A DNA stretch of 64,000 nucleotides, from contig JASSKH010000002.1 of assembly GCA_031763025.1 (NCBI GenBank), forward strand, positions 17,272,468 to 17,336,467, in the 5' to 3' direction. Numbering within the stretch: position 1 is the first letter of the stretch; every line of letters starts with the position of its first letter. Shown piece by piece: positions 54,009-64,000 of this stretch. Both the position numbers and the translations under genes were made by a program. Below the pieces are notes generated by a model that was not told where the DNA came from, ran no database searches, and saw only the letters and a list, made by a program, of their open reading frames with translations. Source of the DNA: Macrocystis pyrifera. Its lineage: Eukaryota; Sar; Phaeophyceae; Laminariales; Laminariaceae.

Positions 54009-55838
54009 TCAAGGCGGCGGTACGTCGGAGTCGAGTCGGCAAGGCACAGCTGCGCTCCCCACGTCGTAGTGGCCAGGACTTCGGTAAGGCGGAGGCATGA
54101 TGGGTCCTTGTCTAGTCACCTCGATTATCTCCGCGCGTTCTTGGCTTGCGCGCTCATGGTAGCTAGCACTACGGTATGGTGTCGTTTGTGCCTGGGGAAC
54201 AGGCAAGGTCATAGACTTTCGAAGGTAGACATACATATGCTGGAAACCATGATACCAGTCACAGTCGAAATCATCGCAAGACGTGGTACTCCCCCCGAGT
54301 ATGCAATCGTACTTCAACCACCGCCCTCTCGAACGCAACTGGGTCACGAAATGGTTTGGAAGGGAGTAGATGACAGCTACGAGGCAGTACTCAACGCTTA
54401 TCATGAAAATGGGTGACGGTGCTGGCGGCTCTCCGGCGTCCTCATAGATGTCTACACGTGCAGACGCGAAGAAAACGCGATCTGGGGCATTGTCCGCACT
54501 CCAAGGAAGAATCGACCATGTGGATGTGCTGATGTGCCGGGCGCAGCTCTCGTCGCAGGGGGGGCACGGAGCAGGTCCAGGAAATGGGAAGTCGCAGGCG
54601 GCTCCGGTTAGGAACAAGGCATTGACTGCATCATGGAGTGGCTGGGGCGGTCCGTGCGGAATCAAGACTGGTGCGGGATCTCGCCATCGTGCACATTGGG
54701 ATGGGGGTATCTCGATATGGCCATGGTCTTCGATATAGCAATCGGTAGTGTAGTGCCAGTTGAATCCGAGAGCCGTCCGAGTGTACATGAAACGAGCATG
54801 CCGTTCCACGACGTCACCTGGCCACCCGCTGTTGGGGTGGAGTTGATCATCAGGTCGAAGGGTGATCGCTTCGTATATGGATCCTGCGCCCGGTAGGCCG
54901 CTACTACCAAGGATCTTGTCACGTGCTTGAGCTAAAGAATCCCGCATTCCGCCAAAGAATGCGACGCATACCGAACGAAATGACACAAAACGTTTAGAAG
55001 ACACATGAAAGCACAACGTATTATTTATGTATATATGGGTACTTGCGGGCGCCGGTAAGTATTGGGGGGTATTACGGCGAGATATGGATAGCAGAACAAG
55101 CAAGAACTTACCAAGAGGGTGCGTTGGAGAGGCTTGCCGTCGAACATGCAGGCACGCACAGCCGCAAGAGTGGAGAAGAAGATGGCTCCAGCTGGTGTTG
55201 CCGTGGTTGGGTTGGGGAGAGGGTGTCCTTCCCAAGCAGCTATGGCGGAGGCGATGGCGGTGTTGAAGAAGCAATTGTTGTTCTCATTGGGCAGCAGAAA
55301 AGGTGAAGGGCGGATGGAGCCGGTGTCTGTTTGTCCGTCGTTGGTGTGGGATGTATAACTAGCCGGAGGACTTGTCGTGGCCGGTCGAAATGAAGAGGGA
55401 TCATCCAAGAACAAGGCTAGTGTAGCCTTGTCGAGGCGTTCGAGGTAGTCGATCATAGCCGCTACATCGTCGTCCTGTGGATGGGTCAGATCATCGAGAG
55501 TAACCGGCGACAGCAAGAAGAGCTTGCTGGCATCGGTCGCTCGGGACAGAGCGACGTAGACAGCCGCGCTGTCCATATAGCCGTCAACTGGCTTACGAAT
55601 GTCGAGCACAAGTTTAGGGATGGTTTCGCCTTGTGCTCGATAGACTGAGGAAAGAATACCAAGAGACAGGCACCTGCATTCTGTTGATGGTGAATTTCCG
55701 CTTGCCTTTACCAACGATGGAGAACTTCCTGTAAACCGGACAGCAGCCGATGACACCTCGAGGGAGCCCGTCCAGCTTTAGCCCAGCTCTGTCGGCGGCG
55801 TCGATGTTTGGAAGGCTTGAGCTATAGGTGGTACTTCA
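54009..55838 (-). CDS. Pif1-type helicase C-terminus joined to a ubiquitin-specific-protease-like domain (partial, frameshifted, probably spliced)
   Basis: On the minus strand, from about 55835 down, one frame reads GLKLDGLPRGVIGCCPVYRK then KFTINRMQVPV, the region before motif V in Pif1-family helicases. After a one-frame shift near 55646-55665 it continues SSVYRAQGETIPKLVLDIRK (motif V) and AAVYVALSRATDASKLFLLS (motif VI). A ~70-residue linker leads to LPNENNNCFFNTAIASAIAA, which fits the catalytic-Cys box of C19 ubiquitin proteases (N..N.CFxN). A strong donor, TTG|GTAAGT, ends this exon at 55112 in phase 0. The following frame (to stop 54009) contains a CPPC..C pair and a His box, NHFVTQLRSRGRWLKYD, then QHMYVYLRK, as in C19 proteases. 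The acceptor (between ~54935 and 54915) is unresolved. The Gln/Asp box and oxyanion residues are unclear, so activity is unknown. Helicase motifs I-IV are absent upstream. Confidence 0.65.
54936..55111 (-). other. probable intron in the Pif1/USP-like gene
   Basis: The donor GTAAGTTC begins at 55111 on the minus strand and matches the consensus. Candidate acceptors are TTCTTTAG (ending 54932) and GTGACAAG (ending about 54918); only the second keeps phase 0 with this donor. The alternative is that the donor is used a few bases downstream. The 3' edge given is approximate. Confidence 0.5.
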
Positions 55839-56075
55839 TCTGCACATGTTTTGAAGGCTTGAGCTACAGGAGATAGCTCATCTACACAAATTTTCCCAGG
55901 CTGAGCTATAGGAGCCACATGAGTTACAGTAGCTCATCTGCGCCCGAGATGAGCTATAGGAGCTACATGAGCTACACATGTTTCCCCCGGCTTGAGCTAT
56001 AGGCGGTAGCTCATCTGCACATGTTCTCGAAGCGTGAGCTATGCACAACAGATGAGCTAGCGCACGAGCTGTCGG
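55812..56075. repeat. interspersed GAGCTATAG/TAGCTC repeat cluster
   Basis: GAGCTA(T/C)AG and its complement-like TAGCTCATCTGCAC recur about ten times in 260 bp, in units of ~45 bp, some forming short inverted repeats (GAGCTATAGG..GGTAGCTC). It abuts the 5' end of the readable Pif1-type frame and could be intronic or mark the truncation point. Confidence 0.65.
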
Positions 56076-56684
56076 GGGTGTGCAGAAAGTCGAGTATCGA
56101 CCGATCGGTTGAACTCACAGCTGACGTACAGATCCAACCAACCAAACAGGGACACATTCGACACAAGGAAAAAAACTGCTGTGAATCAACAGCCAAACCC
56201 TCTGGTCAAGAGTCACGAGCGACAGCGATAGATACCACGGTAGGTCGGTCTACAGCAGTCTACACCATCTGCACATCTGCACCCACCTCTTTTTTGAAGG
56301 CATGCTTCAACTTGGACTGCTGTGTTGTTATTGTTAGGCTTCTCGCTGCTCGTGCCGAGGTAGCTGCTCGAATCTAGCGCTTTAGTCTAGACCACAAAAG
56401 GACAAAGGCTACTGCGAGCGATTTTGCTTTCGTATCTTGCTCAGCCGCGGTTCGTGGCCGCGTCAGTCTCAGCCTTGGCATGTGTTCGGTACGTAAGATC
56501 TCGCCTGACTTGCTGACCGGAGTATCCAACGGTTTGTATGTTTGTATGGGGTTGGACGACGCGGGTACAAGGGGATAGTTACTTATCGTCCCCTGAGTTG
56601 ATTTTTTAAACGTGACTCACGAGTTGCGTTTACCGCTTGCCCGTTCCACCGCATGACCGGTCAAAAAGAAAAAAAACGAACAGC
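56076..56684. other. no recognisable gene
   Basis: Contains the end of a 118-codon plus-strand ORF (56021-56377) that starts in the GAGCTA repeat and has no known motif. Helicase motifs I-IV were looked for on the minus strand here and not found. Confidence 0.35.
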
Positions 56685-57185
56685 AGAGCTTCCCTCTTAG
56701 CCTTGTACGCCGCCCGCCCGTCTCGCGACCACCTCATCATCGATTGGGTCCGGATAAAGTTTTCCTCCCTCTCTGTCACAGTGAGCGTCGTCGCCCGCCT
56801 CGCGTTAAGCCCGGTGCTCACCGTGGCCCTGCTTCGCCACTTCGACAAAGTTGGTGCTCAAACTGAATTGAAGTCTCTTTGACGTTTAGTTTGGTCGCAA
56901 AAATAAGCACCGCTTGAATACTATTTCGCATATCAAAACGACCCTTATATCTCGTATATGGTGCAAGCGGAGCCTCACAAGGAGGCCAGACAGATACCAT
57001 TTGTGCTTCCTGCGTGTCTCGAGACACACGCGACGCCTAGCCATGCAAACGGCGAAGGCGCTACTTGCAACACCCCCTCTGCCTGCTAGCACCCGCTGGA
57101 ACCCGCGGCGGCGCCGGGCTCGCCCGCGGTACCGTGTTCTGACTACACGCACGCGCACGACACGAAATAAAATGTCTTCAGATTA
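56685..57185 (-). repeat. old, diverged B half of the BA repeat
   Basis: Clearly aligned to other B halves but with many substitutions. The internal ORF stays open (56630-56848, STGLNARRATTLTVTERE) with numerous non-synonymous changes, so I see no sign of protein-level constraint. The A half is absent, replaced at 57189 by another repeat. Confidence 0.75.
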
Positions 57186-57188
57186 TTT

Positions 57189-57496
57189 AAGCAAAGCTTG
57201 ACTCGTACGTGGTATGTTCGTATGAATATGAGTACGAGAAGGCGCTTCTATTGACGAACGTAGTGTTTGTTCGAAAATATAAGCTGTACCGGGACATTGT
57301 TTGATTGCCAGAAAAAGGTATACCTTGACAGAAAATGTCATATGACTTGGGTTTGGTGTGCCCTGATCACCTCGTTTTACTTTTCGTACCGTAAACTGGC
57401 AAAAATACGATGGTGTACCGTTTTTTGGCATTTTTTCGTTAGGACAGGAAATTAATTTTGCTTCTAGATTACCATAGGGTAAACCCTAGGGAATTG
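57189..57496 (+). repeat. left copy of a flanking direct repeat
   Basis: Starts AAAGCTTGACTCGTACG and ends CCCTAGGGAATT. Matches 59541-60016. It contains CGACGAACGTAGTG-like and CGTACCGTAAACTGGCAAAA segments. Directly adjoins the truncated end of the gypsy-like gag. Confidence 0.65.
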
Positions 57497-58684
57497 TTGC
57501 AAAACTGTCTGCTGCTGCGTCACGTACTAACAGAGGTAGGTACTTGATTGCGCGCTGCGTTACTACTGCTTCAGAAGATGCATCAGTGGAGTTGAGCCTA
57601 ACTCTTGCACGAAAGATAGTTAGCGTCTCTACGACATCTTCTGTCTGTGCTCCAGTCAAAACCAGATCTTTTGGGACATCTGATTGTTTCATGACAAAGT
57701 GTACTGGGTTTCTCGTGGGTACAGCAGTAGAAATTTCAGCAGTGGAGGGTGCAGTAGTAGTTTCAGCAGTTACGGGGAATAGCTGTGATTGAGCTCCGCT
57801 CGTCGTGTTGTTGGATCTGCTTGGGGTTACACTAGTATTGGTCGTTCGTTCAAGTGGGGTTGGAGTGGAGCTTTTGGTTCGTGATGTAGAGCTGCTTTCA
57901 GTTCTTGACATGCGAAAGTCATCAGCCAAATTGCGTGCATTCTCGTATCTACCATTGTCCTGCTGGCTCGAAAATTGAGAATTGTATGACAGATTTTCAT
58001 TCGTACCAGTAGCATGATCAGTGGGGAGCGAGCGATCAACAGAAGGTGGTAGGACAGACGGTCGATAGCAGAGGCAGCAGATGCTGACTGAGTGAAGGGG
58101 TCCGCAGCGGTGTTAGTCGATGAGTGAGTTGAGTTCACTGGCAGTTGGTTTACTGCTGTAAGCTCGGAGTTGATCTCGGCATTGTGAAAATCACTCACCC
58201 GTTCGAATTGCTCCTCTGTGGAGTCCACATCCTTCATCACGAAGCGGAGAAGCCAGGCGGGTGGTTCCTCCTTTCGGTCAAGGCACTTCTCCAGCTGGAC
58301 GTACGCCCAGCGAAGATTCCCATCAGGGACGTGACCAGATATTTTTTTATAAATTTTGATATTTGTGATGTGTCAGATTTTGAGTCGTTTTCGTTGTCGT
58401 TTGTGGATTTGGCACCAGTAGCAGCAGCTGCTGCTATGATGTCCTCCGCAATCGAAGAGTTTTCCGCTTGCTAGTGTACCATCTGCGGTTGAGCAGCCGG
58501 CGTACCCTTGGCCGCTTGTTTCTTCCTCTTCTTCTCCTTGTTCAAGCTGCGCCGTTGAGCAGCAGTCATGCTGAACTCAGTCGAGTCCAATATGCTGTTT
58601 TCTCTCTCTCTTCAAATAATAAAAAAAAAAAATACGTACTCGCTTTCAGCGTGAGTCGAATCAATCCAATCGAGGTCGCCAATA
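57486..58684 (-). pseudogene. gag-like region of a Ty3/gypsy-like element
   Basis: Reading on the minus strand from the primer site, the open frames give an acidic start, then LRWAYVQLEKCLDRKEEPP and MMKDVDSTEEQFERVSDFHN (58240 frame). After a frameshift near 57900 they give a Ser/Thr-rich linker and DVVETLTIFRARVRLNSTDA with a further helix, ending at a stop at the junction with the direct repeat. No enzyme domain remains. Assignment to gag is by position after the LTR and primer site, not by a recognised capsid motif. Confidence 0.45.
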
Positions 58685-59017
58685 TGGAGCCCCTACTTTC
58701 GTAGAGCCACAAAGGTCCCAAGTGATGTGGTAGCTTTGACCCGCTACCGAGGGCTGCACTTTTACTTTCTTATATTTAGGGCAAGGAGAGAGCCCTCCAC
58801 GCTGGGTTAGCAGCGTGGAGAAGAGAGAGATCGAGAGAGTAAAGTTCGGACGGGCAAACAAGGCCTGTCTCGACGCCAAGGAGGCTCGGGTTATTAAGCC
58901 GAGTTCTCCCGGTTCTCGGAAAGATTCCCAGATGTGATAACACTTCTGATGTATCTTCCATGAGTACATGTGCGACGACGACAATCTACGAACCTTTCCC
59001 AAAACCTGTCCTCCACA
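58685..59017 (-). repeat. 5' LTR of a Ty3/gypsy-like element with primer-binding site
   Basis: On the minus strand the block starts TGTGGAGGACAGG and ends GGGGCTCCA (TG..CA, 333 bp) with a TAAATATAAG promoter-like stretch near its middle. It is followed by TATTGGCGACC; TTGGCGACC a base or two after the LTR is a common gypsy primer-site pattern. No partner LTR is present in the window, so the element is truncated. Confidence 0.55.
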
Positions 59018-59540
59018 GTACCCCCCTCTTCATGCGCTACAAATCCATCTCTGCTAAGGATGATTTGTGGCGATCATTCAGTAAGGGAATGATACTTAAT
59101 ATGGAGGTAAAGGTATTTGGCGTAGAACGTATTATTTTGGATCGTCCGCTAAACCTGCTTTTTTACATTTCTCAGCAAGAAATTATTTGGGTTCAGACAT
59201 ATGTATGTGTGTACGTCGTATCTATTTTGCTTTCGGCACCTGAGCGAAATGAGTATGTACAAGGATGTTCACATATATTGAATTCTCGTGCTATTACTGA
59301 GGCAAGGGTCGTGTTATTGTTCACGACGTACCTGGTATGTCATGATAGATATGCAACAGGGTTCTGTATGATGTCAGGTCATTGATGTACGTAGTGGTAC
59401 AGCAGTACAGCTGCATCATGGCAATAGGACACACGTATGGGGTATAAACCTTTCCTATGTTATATATGTTGTTACTGGTGGTGCTTTGTTGATTATCAAG
59501 GCGTCGTCGTATCAGTATTTTGCGTACAAATAAACCAGTA
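59018..59540. other. no recognisable gene
   Basis: Flank of the gypsy-like LTR; a 141-codon plus-strand ORF (58960-59385) overlaps the LTR edge and has no known motif. Confidence 0.35.
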
Positions 59541-60016
59541 TATATAAGCAACGCTTGACGCGTACCTGGTACGTTCGTTTGAACACGAGCACTACAAAAA
59601 GGCGCTTCTGTTGACGAACGTAGTGTTTGTTCGACAATACGAGCTATACCGGGACATTGTTTTCCAGAAAACGGTATACCTTGACAGAAAATGTCATATG
59701 ACTTGGGTTTGGTGTGCCCTGATCACCTCGTTTTACTTTTCGTACCGTAACCTGGCGAAAATACGATGTTGTACCGTTTTTTGGCATTTTCGCAAGTGAG
59801 ACGGACGGACATGGATGTTTCGCCAAAAAACGGTATACCTAGCCATAAAATGTCATCTAACTTGGGTTGGTGGACCCTGATGGCCTGGTTTGAGTTTTTC
59901 GTACCGTAAACTGGCAAAAAAACGCTGGTGTACCGGGTTTTTTTTTGTCTTTTTGTCCCGTTAGGACAGCAAATTAATTTTGCTTCTAGATTACCGTAGG
60001 GCAAACCTAGGGAATT
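59541..60016 (+). repeat. right copy of the flanking direct repeat, internally duplicated
   Basis: Same sequence as 57189-57496 plus an internal ~150-bp partial duplication: GGTATACCTTGACAGAAAATGTCAT and a diverged second GGTATACCTAGCC..AAATGTCAT copy, and two TTTTCGTACCGTAA segments. Ends ACCTAGGGAATTC. Confidence 0.65.
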
Positions 60017-61680
60017 CGACAGACTGACTTTGTATTTTCAACTGGCGGGTTATTATTTGCGAGTACCGAAACATACGATGAGGATCGCAAAAAAATAAAG
60101 GGGAAAAGTAGAAAGTAATCCACTGCTGCCGGCGGCGTCCTACCCTATCCTCCCAAACCTGAAAAAAAAGGGCATTTTTTGCCTTTCGCTGCTGTAAAAG
60201 ACCTGCGATAGTATGCAATTTTTTGCCATTCGAGACGGATACAGCACTATTACAGTAGTAGTACTCGTAGACAATTTTGCTGTGGCACAAAAAGTAACCC
60301 ACTCCTGTTGTACTGTAAAAGACCTGCTATAGTATGCGAATGGAAACGCGAAGTACACCAAAAAAGTATTATTTCAGCTCGCGCGACGATACACGATAGA
60401 CGCTCGATCTCGACAGAGACTTAGCCCACGGACAACCCGCGCGGCGGCGGGCAAGATCAACTAGTATAGATGACGTGCTCGAAGAAATGAGGTGGATTCA
60501 TGCTCTAGGGGGCAAGAGCTTGCCGGCGGCGTCCTACGGTATCCTCCCAAAACTGAAAAAAGCCCATTTTTTGCCATTCGAGACGCTTGTTGTACTGGCA
60601 GACGAAACGCATTTTTTTTTTGCCATTCGAGACGGATACAGCATAATTTCGCTGTGGCACAAAAAGTAACCCACTCCTGTTGTACTGCTGTAAAAGACCT
60701 GCTATGGTATGCGAATGGAAACGCGAAGTACACCAAAAAAGTATTACTTCAGCTCGTGCGACGACACACGATAGACGCTCGATCTCGACAGAGACTCAGC
60801 CCACGGACAACCCGCGCGGTGGCGGGCAAGATCAACTAGTATAGATGGCGGGCTCAAAGAAATGAGGTGGATGCATGCTCTAGGGCGCAAGAGCTTGCCG
60901 GGGGCGTCCTACGGTATTCTCCCAAAACTGAAAAAAGCCCATTTTTTGCCATTCGAGACGCTTGTTGTACTGATAGACGAAATGCATTTTTTTTGCCATT
61001 CGAGACGGATGCAGCATAATCTCGCCGTGGCACAGAAAGTAACCCATTCCTGTTGCACTGTGAAAGACCTGCTATAGTATGCGAATGGAAACGCGAAGTA
61101 CACCAAAAAAGGATTATTTCAGCTTGTGCGACGATACACGATAGACGCTCGATCTCGACAGAGGCTCAGCCCACGGACAACCCGCGCGGTGGCGGGCAAG
61201 ATCAACTAGTATAGATGACGGGCTCGAGCTTGCCGGCGCCGTCCTACGGTATCCTCCAAAACCTGAAAAAAGCCCATTTTTTGCCACTCGAGACGCTTGT
61301 TGTACTGATAGACGAAATGCATTTTTTTTGCCATTCGAGACGGATACAGCATAATGTCGCTGTGGCACAAAAAGTAACCCACTCCTGTTGTACTGTAAAA
61401 GACCTGCTATAGCATGCGAATGGAAACGCGAAGTACACCAAAAAAATATTATTTCAGCTCGTGCGACGATACACGATAGACGCTCGATCTCGACAGAGAC
61501 TCAGCCCACGGGCAACCCGCTTGGTGGCGGGAAATATCAACTAGTATAGATGACGGGCTCGAAGAAATGAGGTAGATGCATGCTCTAGGGGGCAAAAGCT
61601 TGACGGCGGCGTCCTACGGTATCCTCCCAAACCTGAGTAAAAAGCCCATTTTTTGCCATTCGAGACGGATACAGCAGCAG
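60017..61680. repeat. satellite array, about 4.5 units of ~340-380 bp
   Basis: The landmark CTGCTATAGTATGCGAATGG (with small variants) occurs at about 60328, 60704, 61070 and 61408, giving periods of roughly 376, 366 and 338 bp. Each unit has one or two TTTTTTGCCATTCGAGACG motifs and a GACGCTCGATCTCGACAGAG segment. Short ORFs in the array are by-products. Not a CRISPR: the units are long and contiguous, without unique spacers. Confidence 0.85.
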
Positions 61681-61760
61681 TTGTACTCATGATAGATAAT
61701 GTTTTTCATCTATTTCGTGCACACCAGCGGCCAATGCGCTGCACTGAACGTAGGACCCAA

Positions 61761-61979
61761 GCGTCTGAGCCAACTCTTGTATTCATCGCTACCCTTGCAC
61801 AACAAGACAGCACCACAGCAGTAGCAGGTACCTGGCCTGGTGTATAGACGTCTCCCCAACTCGGTATGGGCGTCTGAGCCAACTCTTGTATTCATCGCCA
61901 CCCTTGCACAACAAGACGGCACTACATCAGTAGCAGGCACCTGGTCTGGTGTATAGACGTCTTCCCAACTCGGTATGGG
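61761..61979. repeat. two tandem 109-bp repeats
   Basis: GCGTCTGAGCCAACTCTTG starts at 61761 and again at 61870; both units end CAACTCGGTATGGG. Few differences between the units. Confidence 0.85.
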
Positions 61980-61982
61980 ATA

Positions 61983-63135
61983 CAAGGCGCTTCGCTCCGC
62001 GGGCGGCCTACGCCCCCCCCGCTACGCTCGCTCAGGATGGAAAAGTACATCAAATTACGCGAAGCGGACAGAGGTCCATGATTGAATGTTGTTCTTTTTA
62101 TGGCCCCTGTACTTAGCTGCAAACGGGCGACTTGATAATGCCAAGAGTCCCGCCGCCATGCTTCAGGAGACAACAGCTCGGACACCACATATGCTTCGCG
62201 TCGCGGGCGGTTTTCCGCTACGCTCGCTCACACGTCGTACATACGTACATACCCAAGGTAGGGTACTTATTTTCTTCTGTCGATATGCTCTGTGTCTGTG
62301 TACTCGTCGTATGTACGAAAGATAAAGCACAGAACGGCACAGCAACACAGCAAAAACAATGAAAATGAAACCGAAAATTGCTAAAAGAAATAAAATCCCC
62401 GTCCCCTTTCGTGTAATAATACCTGAGTGGAACACCTTACACCAGTCAAAAAAATGAAAAAATGAAAAAAAGAAAAAATCTTACAGCAGAGCTCTCTCAG
62501 CCTCGTACGCCGCCCGCCCCTCTCGCGACCATCTCGCCACCGATTCAGTCCGGGTAAAGCTTCCCTCCCTCTCTTCCATAGTGAGCCCCGTCGCCAACCT
62601 CGCGTGAAGCCCGGTGCTCACCGTGGACCTCGACGCAAGCTCGACAATGTTGGTGCTCATTCGAGGTACCTCCCTCTTGTGACTCTCAGCCCGGTCGCAA
62701 AAATAAGCACCGCTTGAATATCATTTTATAATCCCGAACGAACCTTAAATACTCGTACGTACTCTATCCAAAATCACAAATGGAGGCCAGACAGAGCCTA
62801 TTGATGCATCCCTCGTGTCTCGAGGCACATGCGACGCCTAGGCACGAAAGCGGCGACCGCGCTCCTTGCAACTCCCCCTCTACTCGCCAGCATCCGCTGA
62901 CACCCGCGACGGTGCCGGGTTCGCCCGCGCAACCGTGCTCGGAGTACACGCACGCACACGAAACGAAAGAAGAAAAAAGGAAAGAAGGACTGAAATTACG
63001 ACGAGAGAAATGGAGAAAACAAAGACTCGTTGGAACGGTCCGGCAAGTAATAAACGGAGGCGATTCCCAAGTGGGAGCTCTGAGAGGCCAGGGATGTACC
63101 AACCGAGCACGCTCAGAGATCGAGATCTAAGTAAG
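61983..63135 (-). repeat. complete BA repeat unit
   Basis: A half at the left (CAAGGCGCTTCGCTCC), B half at the right, ending near ATATCTATGGG. The A half is missing part of one hairpin stem (CCCCCCC in place of GCCGCC near 62014). The internal 60-codon ORF is disrupted. Confidence 0.8.
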
Positions 63136-63144
63136 TATATCTAT

Positions 63145-63245
63145 GGGATATGTTGGTGGTACGGTATATGGGAATATGGGATATGTTGGTGGTATGGTAT
63201 ACGGGAATATGGGATATGTTGGTGGTATGGTATATGGGAATATGG
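63145..63245 (+). repeat. three tandem ~33-bp repeats
   Basis: GGGATATGTTGGTGGTA then GGTATATGGGAATAT, repeated three times with minor changes. It lies immediately beside the BA unit and extends its ORF artificially (62866-63624). Confidence 0.8.
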
Positions 63246-64000
63246 CAAAACCCCCGTATGTGGTATGGTATGTGTTGACGGTATGGTACGGGGAAAACAC
63301 AGTATATGGTATGGTATGCTTGCGGTATGGTACAATAGTACGATATCGTGGATGTATGATATGGCTAAATTTGCCTGGTGGTATCTTATGTTTCAGCATA
63401 TAAGGTCCGTAAGGGTCGAATACGTCGTACGAATATCATCTGTAACGAACTTATATATCGGCCATTGGAAAGTGTTCCAAAATATAAGCCTTGCGGACAG
63501 ACAGACAGGCAGACAGATTTGCATTTACCAAAACAGAGACTCAGTTCTACAAACTGAGAATTTGGAAAATGAGTTTCTAGTCTATAACCCAAGCCTGGAG
63601 GATGAACCCAGACACAAAGGCTAAAATTGAACAGACCAAACGAGAAACCAGACTATGGCGACAACCGCAGCTACGAACGCCCGGTAGATTAGACAGCCGG
63701 AAGACAGCAGAGAAAGCGCGAACATGCTGCTGATGCCAGTCAATACAACTTCCTTCGCCGCAGCCAAACCCGTGGCCCATTCGAATTAAGCGCTGATGTC
63801 AGCCAAACATCACCTATTAAAGCGAGTGATGTTTGAATAACACCCGTGGTCTATCCAGCGCAGATCTCGCGCATGAGAGTACCGGTTTCAATGCAGCAGC
63901 ACAGTACGACCAGCTAGCTGTGTGGGCACACTTCTCTCATTTTCCAAGGCTGGGCGACGCCTCTTACGCAGTTGGATGATACATCAGTGCTGGTGCTCCA
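63246..64000. other. no recognisable gene
   Basis: GGTATGGTA-type low-complexity sequence, then unassigned sequence with short ORFs to the end of the window. Confidence 0.35.

Noticed and set aside
57470-57495. telomere-like AGGGTAAACCCTAGGG
   Set aside because: Only about one and a half units, located inside a dispersed repeat; not a telomere or clear interstitial telomere array.
60017-61680. possible CRISPR-like array
   Set aside because: Units are >330 bp, contiguous and lack unique spacers; the window is eukaryotic.
62866-63624. 252-codon plus-strand ORF
   Set aside because: Composed of the antisense of a BA repeat followed by a 33-bp minisatellite.

Overview
This window looks like a repeat-rich stretch of a eukaryotic nuclear genome. 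It carries Ty1/copia, Ty3/gypsy-like, tyrosine-recombinase (DIRS/Ngaro/PAT-like) and APE-type non-LTR elements, a tRNA-derived SINE, spliceosome-type donor sites (GTAAGT, GTGAGC), long poly-G runs and CTG/CAG microsatellites. The mix suggests an alga or another stramenopile-like protist, but that is inference: no host marker gene, rRNA or tRNA gene was recognised. There is no clear host housekeeping gene; almost everything interpretable is mobile DNA, much of it nested.

Layout. 1-497: 5' end of a minus-strand copia-type element ('family X': LTR, primer site, start of its first ORF). 1416-11105: a ~1.17 kb repeat called BA here, interrupted by a 7,994-bp DNA transposon with 30-bp perfect terminal inverted repeats (2623-10616). 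11410-15730: a non-LTR retrotransposon with an intact 1,244-aa endonuclease/reverse transcriptase on the minus strand. 16749-19687: a second family X copy on the plus strand; its LTR contains a ~1.0 kb TIR insertion and a tRNA-SINE. 22163-47157: a nested complex. A copia-type LTR is split by a tyrosine-recombinase retroelement. That element was hit near its left end by a full-length copia element (22318-30239, minus, identical 247-bp LTRs, GTAAC target duplication). It was also hit inside its recombinase gene by a 3,281-bp non-autonomous LTR element (36145-39425, 195-bp LTRs, GAAGA duplication). A second, 5'-truncated copy of the copia family lies to the right in opposite orientation (40210-47157). 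47939-50266, 52078-53262, 56685-57185 and 61983-63135: more BA copies. 50452-51677: 3' end of a third family X copy. 54009-55838: remnant of a gene joining a Pif1-type helicase C-terminus to a ubiquitin-specific-protease-like domain. 57486-59017: 5' end of a Ty3/gypsy-like element. 60017-61680: a satellite array.

How the parts work together. The copia, non-LTR and tyrosine-recombinase elements encode (or encoded) their own copying machinery. The 3.28-kb LTR element, the SINE and probably BA are parasites that need enzymes from elsewhere. The two items most worth following up are the 8-kb TIR element, which carries unrecognised, apparently spliced coding segments, and the Pif1-helicase/USP-like gene.
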